NCBI RefSeq assembly: GCF_003852515.1 | Contig: NZ_QAJK01000034.1 | Span: forward strand, 11,331 to 73,221 | Direction of reading: 5' to 3' | Source: Variovorax sp. KBW07 | GTDB taxonomy: Bacteria; Pseudomonadota; Gammaproteobacteria; Burkholderiales; Burkholderiaceae_C | Length of the DNA stretch: 61,891 bases | In this document: positions 1 through 9,047 of the stretch, one piece after another | Numbering within the stretch: the first letter of the stretch is position 1 | Layout: each line of letters starts with the position of its first letter | Position numbers and translations under genes: made by a program | Notes under the pieces: model-generated | Seen by the model: the letters and a program-made list of their open reading frames with translations, nothing else | What the model was told of the DNA's origin: nothing | Database searches by the model: none

Positions 1-129
1 TCCCCGCAGCGAAATAAAGGAGGAGCGAAGCGGGGGACATTCGCGGAGGGGAGCACGCCGTCGGCGTGAGCGTCGCCCTGAATGACCCCCAACAGCAGCG
101 CAAAAATCCAGACGCTGCAACGACCAGAG

Positions 130-1017
130 CTAAGCCATCCCCCGCGCCAGCAAATGATCCACAAGCCGACGCTGCGGAAAACTCAACGCCTCCTGCCGCG
201 TACACAAGTACATGCGCCGTGAAGCCCATGCATCGGTGAGGTTGATGAACCGCAACTTCATCTCCTTGCGATAAGTCGCCGCCGCCCCTTCGGGCAAGAT
301 GCCCACGCCCATTCCCGCTTCGATCATCCGGCACACCGCCTCGAAGCTCTTCACGCGCACCCGCAGGCGCAGCACCTTGCGCGCGCTCATCGCCGCGTCT
401 TCCATCGTGCGCGAAATGGCCGAGTCGTCTTCGAGCCCCACGAAATCGAAGTCGAGCATTTCCTCGAACGACACCTCGCGGCCGCGCAACGGATGCTTCT
501 GCGGCGCGATGGCCACCAGCCTGTCGGTGCGGTAAGGAATGAAGTGCAGCGCCGGGTCGGCGGCCTCGCTGGTGATCACGCCCACATCGGCCTGGCGGTC
601 GCGAATGGCCTGCACGATGTACACGCTTCGGTGCTCTTCCACGCTCACGCGAATCTCGGGGTAGCGCTGCCGAAAGCTCGCCACGTCGTCGGGCAAGAAC
701 TGCCCCATGGCCGATGCGTTGGCATGCAGCCGCACGCGGCCGGTGGCGCCCTGCGCGTAGTCCGACAGGTCGGCGCGCATGCGGTCGACGTCGCGCAATA
801 TCTGGCGCGCATGCATGGCCAGCGACTCGCCGGCACCGGTGGGCGTTACGCCGCGCGAGCTTCGGTTCAGCAGGCCCACGCCGAGCTGGCTTTCGAGAAT
901 CGCCAGGCGCCGGCTTGCGGCCGACAGCACCATGTGGCTCTCGGCGGCGGCCTTCGACAGGCTGCCGTGCTCTATCGCGCGCAGAAAAAGCGCCAGCGAA
1001 TCCAGGTCGGGTCTCAT
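130..1017 (-). CDS. LysR-family transcriptional regulator
   Basis: A 295-residue protein of normal LysR length. It has an N-terminal winged helix-turn-helix (about residues 1-60, with the typical run LSKAAAESHMVLSAASRRLA) and a C-terminal effector-binding domain. I chose the ATG at 1017 (MRPDLDSL) because LysR proteins start just before this helix; the open frame continues 28 codons upstream but that part is low-complexity and not LysR-like. It is divergent from the indolepyruvate oxidoreductase gene across about 290 bp, so it may control that gene. The family call is sure; the target and effector are inference. Confidence 0.9.
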   Translation of the reverse strand: MRPDLDSLALFLRAIEHGSLSKAAAESHMVLSAASRRLAILESQLGVGLLNRSSRGVTPTGAGESLAMHARQILRDVDRMRADLSDYAQGATGRVRLHANASAMGQFLPDDVASFRQRYPEIRVSVEEHRSVYIVQAIRDRQADVGVITSEAADPALHFIPYRTDRLVAIAPQKHPLRGREVSFEEMLDFDFVGLEDDSAISRTMEDAAMSARKVLRLRVRVKSFEAVCRMIEAGMGVGILPEGAAATYRKEMKLRFINLTDAWASRRMYLCTRQEALSFPQRRLVDHLLARGMA

Positions 1018-1307
1018 CGCGTTCTCGTTGTGGGGACGGGCACCGGGCCCGCGGGCCGACATTGTCGGGCCTGCGGGGTTTTGCGGGGTTCGCAAGGCCA
1101 CCGAATTCCTTTCGGAGAAACGCCACTGCCAAAGACAAATCTTCCGGAAAGCACCACAACCCGCCCGAACGAAGAAGCACTTTCCGTGCGCAACGCGGAA
1201 GAATCGTTGCTGCCCTGCCGTCTACCCCGGCGGGGCGTTTCGCGAGCCGGCCCTCTACCGGGGCCACGCCCGCATTCCACGAGTCCTACCCGGAGTCTTT
1301 TTCAGTC

Positions 1308-4300
1308 ATGGCATCCCACGAACTGGCCAGCGTTGCGCTGGACGACAAATACACGGCCACCGAAGGCCGGATCTACCTCAGCGGCATCCAGGCACTGGTG
1401 CGCCTCATGCTCGTGCAGAAATGGCGCGACGACGCGGCCGGCCTGAACACCGCGGGCTTCGTTTCGGGCTACCGCGGCTCGCCGCTCGGTGGCCTGGACG
1501 AAGCACTGTGGAAAGCCCAGCCGCAGCTCGAAGCCAACGCCGTCAAGTTCTTGCCCGGCGTGAACGAAGAGCTGGCCGCCACCGCCGTGTGGGGCACGCA
1601 GCAGGTGCACCTGACCGGCGAGGCGGCGGTCGATGGCGTGTTTGCCATGTGGTACGGCAAGGCGCCCGGCGTCGACCGTTGCGGCGACGTGTTCAAGCAC
1701 ATGAGCCACGCGGGCACATCGCCCCACGGCGGCATCCTGCTGGTGGCGGGCGACGACCACGGCGCGTCTTCTTCCACCCTGCCCAACCAGAGCGACCACC
1801 TGTTCGCGGCCTCGATGATTCCCATGCTCTATCCGCAGAGCGTGGAGGAATACATCGAGCTGGGCCTGCACGGCTTTGCGATGTCGCGCTTTGCCGGGCT
1901 GCCGGTCGGCTTCAAGGCGCTGGCGGACACGGTGGAGTCTTCGGGCTCCATCGCGGCCGGCGCGCTCGACGTGCACACGCGGCTGCCCGAGGGTTTCGTG
2001 TTTCCACCGGGCGGCGTGCATGCGCGGCTGTCGACCGACACGCTCGGCGTGCAGGCGCGCAAGCAGGAAGCGCTGATGCAGGACTACAAGATCTACGCGG
2101 CCATCGCCTATGCGCGCGCCAACCGGCTGAACCGCGTGACCATCGATTCGCCCAACGCGCGGCTGGGCATCGTGGCGTCGGGCAAGTCGTACCGCGACGT
2201 GCTCGAGGCGCTGGAAGAACTGGGCATCGACGCGGACGAGGCCGCGCGCATCGGCATCCGCCTGTTCAAGGTGTCGATGCCGTGGCCGCTGGAGCCCGAT
2301 TCGATCCGCGAGTTTGCAGATGGGCTCGAAGAAATTCTGGTGGTCGAAGAGAAGCGCCAGATCGTCGAATACCAGCTCAAGGAGCACCTGTACAACTGGC
2401 GAGAAAACGTGCGCCCGCGCGTCATCGGCAAGTTCGATGAGCAAGGCGAATGGGGCGCGCATCCACGCGGCCAGTGGCTGTTGCCGGCCACGGCGGACTT
2501 TTCGGTGGCGCAGATTGCGCGCGTCATTGCGGGGCGCGTGGCGCGCTTTCACACCAGCGACCGCATCCGCATGCGGCTCGCCATCCTCGACGCGAAAGAC
2601 GTGGTGCTCGGCAAGGCCGTGGCCACGCCCTCGCGCCCGGCCTGGTACTGCGCGGGCTGCCCGCACAACACCTCGACCAAGGTGCCCGAAGGCAGCCTCG
2701 CGCTCGCGGGCATCGGCTGCCACGTGATGGCCACCGCCATCTACCCCGAGCACAACAAGACCACCACGCACATGGGCGGCGAAGGCGCGCCGTGGCTGGG
2801 GCAGGCCTGGTTTTCGAAGCGCAAGCACGTGTTCGCCAACCTGGGCGACGGCACCTACTATCACTCGGGCTCGATGGCGATTCGCGCGGCGGTGGCGGCG
2901 GGCGTGCGCATCACCTACAAGATCCTCTACAACGACGCGGTGGCGATGACCGGAGGCCAGCCGGTCGACGGGCCCATCACCGTGCCGCGCATCGCACACC
3001 AGATGGCGGCCGAAGGCGTGAAGCGCCTGGCGCTGGTCGCCGAAGATCCGACGCGCTGGGCCGACCGCGGCGCGCTGCCCGCCGACCGCGAAGGCTTCGT
3101 GCTCACCGTGCACCACCGCGACGACATGGACGCGGTGCAGCGCGAGCTGCGCGAGTTCGACGGCGTGTCGGTGCTCATCTACGACCAGGTGTGCGCGGCC
3201 GAGAAGCGCCGCCGGCGCAAGAAGGGCGAGTTTCCACAAGCCGCGCGGCGCGTGTTCATCAACGAGGCCGTGTGCGAAGGCTGCGGCGATTGCGGCGAAC
3301 AGTCGAACTGCACCGCGTTGCTGCCGAAGCCCACCGAACTGGGCCTGAAGCGCAGCGTGGACCAGAGCGCCTGCAATGCCGACGAGTCGTGCATCAAGGG
3401 CTTCTGCCCGAGCTTCGTGACCGTGGAAGGCGTGAAGCCGCGCAGGCAGGCGCCTGTGGCGGCCAAGGCGGCGGCGGAAGAATCGCCATTGCCGGAACCG
3501 AAGCAGCCTGCGCTCGACGGCATGCACAACATTCTCATCACCGGCATCGGCGGCACGGGCGTCATCACCATCGGCGCGCTGATCGGCATGGCGGCGCACC
3601 TCGAGGGCAAGGGCATCAGCGTGCTCGACATGACGGGCATGTCGCAGAAGAACGGCTCCGTCACTTCGCACGTGCGCATTGCACGTGACGCGGCACAACT
3701 GAAGGCGCAGCGCATTCCCACAGGAGAGGCCGATCTGATCCTGGGTTGCGACATGCTCACAGCCGGCGCGCCCGACGCCATCGCGCGCATGCGGCCGGGG
3801 CGCACCTATGCGCTGGTCAACACCTTCGAGCAGCCGACCGGGCACTTTGCGCAACAGCCCGACTGGGAATTTCCGGCGGCGCAGGTGCGCGCGCTGATCG
3901 AGGAATCGGTCGAGGGCCGCGCCGACTTCATCGACGCCACGCAGCTCGCCACGCGCCTCATGGGCGATGCGATTGCGGCCAACCTGTTCCTGTTGGGCTT
4001 TGCATTCCAGAAGGGGTTTGTGCCGCTGTCGGCCGAGGTGTTGAACAAGGCCATCGAGATCAACGGCGTGGCGGTGAAAGCGAACCAGGCGGCGTTTCTC
4101 TGGGGGCGCAAGGCCGCGCTCGATCTTGCGAGTGTGACGCGTGAAGCCACACCGTCGAAGGTCGTGGCGTTGCAGCGGCCGCAGAGTTTCGAGGCGCTGG
4201 TGGCGCACCGCGTCGAACTGCTGACTGCGTACCAGAACGCAGCGTATGCACAGCGCTATGCCGAGTTGGTGGAGCGCGTGCGTGATGCCGAACAGCGCAA

Positions 4301-4841
4301 GCGCGGCAGCAGCGTTCTCGCGAAGGCCGTTGCGTCAGGCCTGTTCAAGCTCATGGCCTACAAGGACGAGTACGAGGTCGCGCGGCTGTACACCGACAAG
4401 CGGTTCATGGAGAAATTGTCCGAGCAGTTCGAGGGCAAGCCGGTGCTGCGCTTTCACCTCGCGCCGCCGGTGCTGGGGCGACGCGATGCGGAAGGCCGCG
4501 CGGTGAAGACGAGCTTCGGGCCTTGGATGCTGGGCGCGTTCCGGCTGCTCGCGAAGTTTCGTGGCCTGCGCGGTACGGCGCTCGACCCGTTCGGGCGAAC
4601 CGCCGAGCGCCGCATGGAGCGGCAACTGATCGAGGACTACCGCGCGATGGTAGAAGACCTGCTGGTGCGCTTGGATAGCATCGACTTTGACACCGCGCTG
4701 TCGCTGGCAAGGTTGCCCGAGCAGATTCGGGGCTTTGGGCATGTGAAGGAAGAGAGCGTGGTGTCGGCGCGGGTGCGGTGGGGGGCGCTGGTAAAGAGGC
4801 TGGAGGTGGTGCCGGAGCGACCGGTCAGCGTCGTCTCGTAA
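1308..4841 (+). CDS. Indolepyruvate ferredoxin oxidoreductase, fused alpha/beta/gamma form
   Basis: An 1177-residue cytoplasmic 2-oxoacid:ferredoxin oxidoreductase that would oxidatively decarboxylate indolepyruvate or related aryl/branched 2-oxoacids to acyl-CoA. The order seen is an N-terminal pyrimidine-binding domain (GYRGSPLGG near residue 50), a TPP-binding part (GIGCHVMATAIYPEH and NLGDGTYYHSGS, about 465-525), two cysteine clusters for iron-sulfur binding (CEGCGDCGEQSNC about 656-668 and CNADESCIKGFC about 690-701), then the gamma domain beginning with GIGGTGVITIGAL near 745. The ATG at 1308 (MASHEL) fits family length; the open frame extends 198 codons upstream but overlaps the divergent regulator. 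Such single-chain forms are common in beta-proteobacteria. Exact substrate is not provable here. Confidence 0.92.
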   Translation: MASHELASVALDDKYTATEGRIYLSGIQALVRLMLVQKWRDDAAGLNTAGFVSGYRGSPLGGLDEALWKAQPQLEANAVKFLPGVNEELAATAVWGTQQVHLTGEAAVDGVFAMWYGKAPGVDRCGDVFKHMSHAGTSPHGGILLVAGDDHGASSSTLPNQSDHLFAASMIPMLYPQSVEEYIELGLHGFAMSRFAGLPVGFKALADTVESSGSIAAGALDVHTRLPEGFVFPPGGVHARLSTDTLGVQARKQEALMQDYKIYAAIAYARANRLNRVTIDSPNARLGIVASGKSYRDVLEALEELGIDADEAARIGIRLFKVSMPWPLEPDSIREFADGLEEILVVEEKRQIVEYQLKEHLYNWRENVRPRVIGKFDEQGEWGAHPRGQWLLPATADFSVAQIARVIAGRVARFHTSDRIRMRLAILDAKDVVLGKAVATPSRPAWYCAGCPHNTSTKVPEGSLALAGIGCHVMATAIYPEHNKTTTHMGGEGAPWLGQAWFSKRKHVFANLGDGTYYHSGSMAIRAAVAAGVRITYKILYNDAVAMTGGQPVDGPITVPRIAHQMAAEGVKRLALVAEDPTRWADRGALPADREGFVLTVHHRDDMDAVQRELREFDGVSVLIYDQVCAAEKRRRRKKGEFPQAARRVFINEAVCEGCGDCGEQSNCTALLPKPTELGLKRSVDQSACNADESCIKGFCPSFVTVEGVKPRRQAPVAAKAAAEESPLPEPKQPALDGMHNILITGIGGTGVITIGALIGMAAHLEGKGISVLDMTGMSQKNGSVTSHVRIARDAAQLKAQRIPTGEADLILGCDMLTAGAPDAIARMRPGRTYALVNTFEQPTGHFAQQPDWEFPAAQVRALIEESVEGRADFIDATQLATRLMGDAIAANLFLLGFAFQKGFVPLSAEVLNKAIEINGVAVKANQAAFLWGRKAALDLASVTREATPSKVVALQRPQSFEALVAHRVELLTAYQNAAYAQRYAELVERVRDAEQRKRGSSVLAKAVASGLFKLMAYKDEYEVARLYTDKRFMEKLSEQFEGKPVLRFHLAPPVLGRRDAEGRAVKTSFGPWMLGAFRLLAKFRGLRGTALDPFGRTAERRMERQLIEDYRAMVEDLLVRLDSIDFDTALSLARLPEQIRGFGHVKEESVVSARVRWGALVKRLEVVPERPVSVVS

Positions 4842-5689
4842 CCGGCGCCGCGAAGCGGAGGCGGCGGCAACGCGCCGTTGCCCCGCCGGCATCAGGCATG
4901 GTCGGCATAGAGCCAAAGACTGCGGCCACGAGTTCAGTCAACCCGACCTCGCCATGAAGCCCAAGACAACCAGCCGTTGCAAGTCATGCCAACAACGTGA
5001 AGTGGCGACCAGTCATAGCGCCTCCTTACTTGAGGAGGACGCTGTTGAACACCCCGTTGTCGAATGGCCTTCGTCTCGCATTTCTGCTTTGCAGCGATTG
5101 CAGACATCGCCTGCGAAGCGACCGACGTCTGCTTTAAGCTCGATCGCACTCTCACGAGTCCTGTGGAAGGAGCCGCGACACCGACTACCCGGCGACAGCG
5201 CTAGAAAGACCGATCCACGCGGAATGCGGGCCCCTTTATCGCACGCGCGGCATCGCAACTGGCCGTCGGACGAGTGAGAAGAGACCGCGACTGCTTTCGC
5301 TGGATCAGTCTTTGGCATTGCGCCCGCCGCACTGTTCTCGGAGCACATCCGCGAACTCGTGCCACCATGCCACCGATACGTCAGGGTGCGGCCGGCAATC
5401 ACGATAGGGCCGGAGAGCGCTCACAGGGACTGCTGCGCCTACGGGCCGACGCTGCTTCGTGCGCGGCCCGTGCGTGGACTTGGCGCGATGGCCGGCCACA
5501 AAGGAGCACAAGAATGCAGACTAGGCTCAGCGGTCTGCATGCCGCAAGAGCGGGCGTTCGTTCCCTCACCCGTGGCTGCAGCCGAACGCAACGCCCGCGC
5601 CCGCCGGCGGGCGCGGGCGCGGCACGATTTGCCGGCTGTGCGGGTTGACGTCCACTCGAGAGCGCCTTCGGGCGCCCTCGCCTTACGGT
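4842..5689. other. Intergenic stretch without a credible gene
   Basis: About 850 bp between the oxidoreductase and the small-heat-shock genes. Several short open frames exist on both strands, but none has a ribosome site, a recognisable domain or backbone-like codon use. The only clear structure is a 28-bp GC palindrome at 5592-5619 and a weak stem near 5659-5679 just beyond the hsp20 stop that has no T run. Confidence 0.6.
5592..5619. repeat. Perfect 28-bp all-G/C palindrome
   Basis: The 14-base arms CGCCCGCGCCCGCC and GGCGGGCGCGGGCG are exact reverse complements with no spacer. It lies in otherwise gene-free DNA about 70 bp past the 3' end of the leftward hsp20 operon. It could act as a very stable stem in RNA of either strand, but there is no T run beside it, so it is not a classical terminator. 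Confidence 0.85.
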
Positions 5690-6097
5690 TCATCCGACTT
5701 CAACATTGATTCGCCGCGGCTTGGCGTGCTCGGCCTTGGGGATACGCAGTTTCAACACGCCCTGCGCCAGCTCGGCGGACACCTTCTCGGTGTCCAGTTC
5801 CTTGCTGAGCGTGAAGACGCGGCGAAACCGACCCAGGCCGACCTCGGTGTGGCTGGTCTTCAGGTCATCCGGCACGCTCAGGCCCGACTCCGCCTCGATG
5901 GTCAAGGTCTCCGCCTCGACATGAAGATTCAGCTTGTCGCGCGACACACCGGGCAGATCGGCGTAGAGCGTGATGCCCCCGGCGTCTTCCACCACGTCGA
6001 CAGGTGGCGTGAGGGCCGCGCCCTGATAGCGTGGCGCCTGCCCACGATCCATGGGCTCCGGCTCGCTGGGCGATGCGGTCTGTACGTCATTGCTCAT
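5690..6097 (-). CDS. Small heat-shock protein (Hsp20 / alpha-crystallin family), second copy
   Basis: A 135-residue holdase chaperone. The alpha-crystallin domain covers about residues 35-125, with the family features LYADLPGVSRDKLNLHVE and the C-terminal strand GVLKLRIPKAE followed by a short tail. There are two possible ATGs; an AGGAG sits directly against the first and 9 nt before the second, so the second (6097, MSNDVQ) is the likelier start. It lies 18 bp downstream of another hsp20 gene in the same direction, so the two are probably one operon. Hsp20 proteins bind unfolding proteins without ATP and hand them to DnaK/ClpB. Confidence 0.92.
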   Translation of the reverse strand: MSNDVQTASPSEPEPMDRGQAPRYQGAALTPPVDVVEDAGGITLYADLPGVSRDKLNLHVEAETLTIEAESGLSVPDDLKTSHTEVGLGRFRRVFTLSKELDTEKVSAELAQGVLKLRIPKAEHAKPRRINVEVG

Positions 6098-6115
6098 GAT
6101 GTTCATCTCCTTGTT

Positions 6116-6553
6116 TCACTGGACGGCGATGCGCCGTGGCTGTGCCGAGGCCCGGCGGCGGACCGTGATGCGCAGTACACCGTCGCGCAGCCGGGCCTCG
6201 ACGGCCTCCGGATCGGCATCGTCCGGCAGCGTGAGGACACGGCGAAACGGCCCCTCGAAGCGCTCGTTGATGTGCACGGCCGACTTGGCCTGCGCATCGG
6301 GAAGCAGGCTCTTGCGCTCGCCCGCGATGGTCATGAGACCACGCTCGAGGTTGATCTCCAGCGTGGCCGGGTCGACGCCGGGGGCGAACGCGAAGATCTC
6401 CAGCGCCTGCGGCGTGGCGCCCACGTTCAACGCGGGAAATCCGTTGCTGCCGTAGCCGCGAATGGTGGGTGACAGATCGAACGCCTGCTGCATGTCCCGT
6501 TGCAGGCGATCCATTTCGGCCAGCATGTCGCGCGGGAAGAAAGATCGGTACAT
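6116..6553 (-). CDS. Small heat-shock protein (Hsp20 family), first copy
   Basis: A 145-residue protein with a short N-terminal arm (MYRSFFPRDMLAEMDRLQRD) that in this family drives oligomer assembly, then an alpha-crystallin domain (about 40-140) with AFAPGVDPATLEINLERG and GVLRITVRRR. A good AGGAGG site stands 6 nt before the ATG. It differs clearly from its downstream neighbour, so this is an old pair of paralogues, which in this group often form mixed oligomers (family knowledge, not visible here). It is probably co-transcribed from the sigma-32-like promoter at 6981-7009. Confidence 0.93.
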   Translation of the reverse strand: MYRSFFPRDMLAEMDRLQRDMQQAFDLSPTIRGYGSNGFPALNVGATPQALEIFAFAPGVDPATLEINLERGLMTIAGERKSLLPDAQAKSAVHINERFEGPFRRVLTLPDDADPEAVEARLRDGVLRITVRRRASAQPRRIAVQ

Positions 6554-6602
6554 GGGAAACCTCCTGTCAAATCAATTGAACCTGAACAGAATCGAGCTGC
6601 CC

Positions 6603-6938
6603 TCACTGGGGCAGGCCGTGCGTGCCCGTCGGCCGCGCAGCGCCATCGCTGTCCGCGCGGTGCCGTGCAAAGATCCGGGAGGGTCGCTGTCGCCAGCGCG
6701 CGGTGCGCGACTGCGGGTACGAGAATTTCGCCAACTCCTCGCGCCCCTTCTGCGTGATGGCCAGCACCTGGGCGGCCGAAGGGGAGCCAGACAGCGTGGG
6801 CGAGTTCGAGGGCGCGGGGATCAGGGCAACGACGAGCCCGGCGGCCCGAAGCACCCGCACCTGATCGATGTCCGCGGTGCGATAGAACGAGACAGGCAAG
6901 CGAGAGCCGGCAATTTGCTTGAGCAAGTTCATGGCCAT
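6603..6938 (-). CDS. Uncharacterised small protein at the head of the hsp20 operon
   Basis: A 111-residue protein with no domain I can name. Residues 1-75 look well ordered (MNLLKQIAGSRLPVSFYRTADI, then VLRAAGLVVALIPAP and VLAITQKGREELAKF); the tail is basic and may be loosely structured. The middle resembles the wing of a small winged-helix protein (ITQKGREEL is common at the end of such folds), but that is only a hint. AGGAGG stands 6 nt before the ATG at 6938. It lies 49 bp upstream of the first hsp20 gene in the same direction and behind the same heat-shock-like promoter, so a stress-linked role is likely. Confidence 0.7.
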   Translation of the reverse strand: MAMNLLKQIAGSRLPVSFYRTADIDQVRVLRAAGLVVALIPAPSNSPTLSGSPSAAQVLAITQKGREELAKFSYPQSRTARWRQRPSRIFARHRADSDGAARPTGTHGLPQ

Positions 6939-6980
6939 TGAATACCTCCTTTTCGGTTGACCAATTTCCGACGCAAGCGA

Positions 6981-7009
6981 ACATAGGAGCCTCCAAATCG
7001 ATTTTCAAG
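6981..7009 (-). promoter_or_regulatory. Probable sigma-32 heat-shock promoter
   Basis: On the minus strand CTTGAAA (7009-7003) is followed after 14 nt by TCCTATGT (6988-6981). This is close to the sigma-32 consensus (CTTGAAA, 11-15 nt, CCCCATnT). It lies about 40 bp upstream of the small gene that leads the hsp20 operon, which is the expected place. Confidence 0.68.
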
Positions 7010-7048
7010 AGGCGTTTTCCGACACCCGCGCGAAACGCAGGCCGACAC

Positions 7049-7078
7049 GAAAAAAGCCCGGCCGCACGCGACCGGGCT
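7049..7078 (-). terminator. Rho-independent terminator (minus strand)
   Basis: AGCCCGG (7055-7061) pairs with CCGGGCT (7072-7078) around a 10-nt loop, and on the minus strand the stem is followed by a run of six T. It would stop leftward transcription coming from the LuxR-type relic before the hsp20 operon promoter. Confidence 0.8.
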
Positions 7079-7198
7079 GAGGTTTACAGCAAGTCCGCGG
7101 TGGTGCCGCGGGGACAAAAATCTACCGCGCCGCGCCGGCGCAGGCATGTCAGACAACTTCTGATCCTTGAACGCCAGCGCAATGGCCGGACCGACGCG

Positions 7199-7741
7199 CT
7201 AACGCGCCTGGGCGCGTCGATTCCGCAGAGCGCGTTCGAGCAACATCAGCGCGAACAACTCGCTGCGAAAGTGGATGCCGAGCCGACCGAATGCACGGTC
7301 GCGGCAGGTCTTGACCGTGGGCAACGCCAGCCCCATGTCCGCGGCGAGGCCCTTCTGCGTCATACCGAGCAGCCGCAGGCACACTTGGAGCTCCTGGGTG
7401 GTCAGCGCTAGGCACAGCCCCAGCAACCGGCCGCGCAGTTCGTCGGCAGCGTGCGCGCGAGGGCGATGTGCCATCAGCGTGCGCTCAGCGACGCGCAACT
7501 GGCAGACTTCGGCGCCGTGGGGCGCCTGCTAATGGCGCTGACCGTGCGGCAAAGCCAGAGCGTAGACACTGAAGAGGCTCTCGGGCAGCGGTTGCAAATC
7601 TTCCGCCAGCAGCGATGTGCTGCGGCCCAGAAGATAACCGGCTAGTCGCGTCAGCGGGCGCAACCTCTGGCCGAGACCGCAGAGTTCGCGTGCGCTGCGC
7701 GTAGCACCAGTCCGCCCACGGCCACGACGCCTGCGATACAT
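7199..7741 (-). pseudogene. LuxR-type regulator broken by an in-frame amber codon
   Basis: The 3' part (7199-7498) encodes a clear LuxR/GerE helix-turn-helix: LTTQELQVCLRLL, GLAADMGLALPTVKTCRDRA, FGRLGIHFRSELFAL. The same frame stays open upstream to about 7795 but is cut by TAG at 7531-7529. Between the TAG and the HTH the frame has no good start with a ribosome site (the first start-like codon is TTG at 7498). Regulators of this kind are usually over 200 residues with the HTH at the C-terminus, so this looks like a decayed or truncated gene. A short stand-alone HTH protein starting at 7498 or at the ATG at 7474 cannot be excluded. Confidence 0.55.
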
Positions 7742-8111
7742 CCGCCCCAGAGAACCCGGAGGGCGGATCTCGGGGGCATCCCTGCCGTTCGGCTTTTAGA
7801 CGCGAGTGGCCGAGATCAGTCTGAAGCACGCATACCACGATGGGCGGGTGCGGCAGGAGGCCAGACCATGGTGTCTCAGCTGCTCGGGCGACTGCAGAGC
7901 GCTGCGTACATGTGACGATCAGTGTCTCGGAGAAATCGGGCAGGTCAGGCCCAATCTCATCTAATGTGGAATCGCGTTGACATTCAAGTCCACTTCAGGC
8001 TTATCTTTGCGGGCGACTTGGCAATCATCGCGGGTGTCCACAGACCCTCCGCTATCACCTGACCAAGTCGAAACACCCTCTCAATCTTCTGCAACGCAAG
8101 GAGCCAAGACC
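7742..8111. other. Intergenic stretch, nothing recognised
   Basis: About 370 bp between the LuxR-type relic and the hydrolase gene. The first 50 bp may still belong to the upstream part of the relic. I see no RNA gene, terminator or repeat here; it must hold the promoter of the rightward hydrolase gene. Confidence 0.5.
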
Positions 8112-8948
8112 ATGACGTACGTGACGACCAAGGACGGAGTCGAGATCTTCTACAAGGATTGGGGGCCGAAAGATGCGCAGCCCCTGGTGTTCCATCACGG
8201 CTGGCCCCTCAGTGCGGACGATTGGGACGCGCAATTGCTGTTCTTTGTCTCCAAAGGATTTCGGGTCATTGCGCACGACCGCCGCGGCCACGGCCGGTCG
8301 ACGCAGGTGAGCGAAGGGCATGACATGGATCATTACGCAGCCGATGCGTCCGCCGTCGTGGAGCATCTGGATCTGAAGAACTCGGTCCATATCGGCCACT
8401 CCACCGGCGGCGGTCAGGTCGCGCGCTACGTCGCGAAGCACGGACAACCGCAGAAGCGCGTCGCCAAGGCCGTGCTGATCAGCGCGGTGCCGCCGTTGAT
8501 GGTGAAAACGGGCAGCAACCCCGACGGCACGCCGGTCGAAGTGTTCGATGGCTTTCGCGCTGCGCTGGCGGCCAATCGGGCTCAGTTCTTCATCGACGTT
8601 CCAGCGGGCCCGTTCTACGGGTTCAATCGCCCGGGTGCCAAGGTCTCGCAGGGGGTCATCGACAACTGGTGGCGCCAGGGCATGATGGGCAGCACCAAGG
8701 CCCACTACGAGGGCATCAAGGCGTTCTCGGAGACCGACCAGACGGAAGACCTGAAGGCCATCGAGGTGCCGACGCTCGTCATGGCGGGCGACGACGACCA
8801 GGTCGTTCCCTACAAGACCGGCGCGCTGCTGCAAGCCAAGCTGATCAAGAACAGCGAACTCAAGATCTATCCCGGGTTCTCGCACGGCATGTGCACGGTG
8901 AACGCGGAGGTCATCAACGCCGACCTGCTGGCTTTCATCCGCGCATGA
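8112..8948 (+). CDS. Alpha/beta hydrolase, non-haem chloroperoxidase type
   Basis: A 278-residue alpha/beta-hydrolase of the cofactor-free haloperoxidase/arylesterase group. Visible features are the oxyanion-hole run HHGWPLSADDW near residue 31, the nucleophile elbow GHSTGGG (Ser about 98), the acid in GDDDQVVPY (about 225-230) and the catalytic His in PGFSHGMC near 257. The ATG at 8112 (MTYVTTKDG) starts the conserved part; the longer upstream frame adds 45 residues with no family likeness. The gene stands alone, convergent with the DJ-1-like gene. In vivo substrate is unknown; esterase or perhydrolase activity is the family norm. Confidence 0.9.
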   Translation: MTYVTTKDGVEIFYKDWGPKDAQPLVFHHGWPLSADDWDAQLLFFVSKGFRVIAHDRRGHGRSTQVSEGHDMDHYAADASAVVEHLDLKNSVHIGHSTGGGQVARYVAKHGQPQKRVAKAVLISAVPPLMVKTGSNPDGTPVEVFDGFRAALAANRAQFFIDVPAGPFYGFNRPGAKVSQGVIDNWWRQGMMGSTKAHYEGIKAFSETDQTEDLKAIEVPTLVMAGDDDQVVPYKTGALLQAKLIKNSELKIYPGFSHGMCTVNAEVINADLLAFIRA

Positions 8949-9047
8949 GCCTCGCTTCAACCTGAATCCGGCATCGCGGGCGTTCGCGAGGTTATGCGAG
9001 CGCCCGTGCGCACCCGCTTCAGTGCGCGCCGCAAACCTCGAAGCGGC

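Noticed and set aside
1-129. Left edge of the window as a gene end
   Set aside because: No frame with support crosses this short stretch; it is treated as intergenic.
1302-4208. Long open frame opposite the indolepyruvate oxidoreductase gene
   Set aside because: Shadow frame caused by high GC; the plus-strand protein has clear cofactor motifs, this one is an Arg/His-rich low-complexity translation. The same holds for other long antisense frames in the backbone.
4954-5402. Short open frames on both strands after the oxidoreductase gene
   Set aside because: No ribosome site, no domain, mixed codon use, and frames overlap each other on opposite strands.
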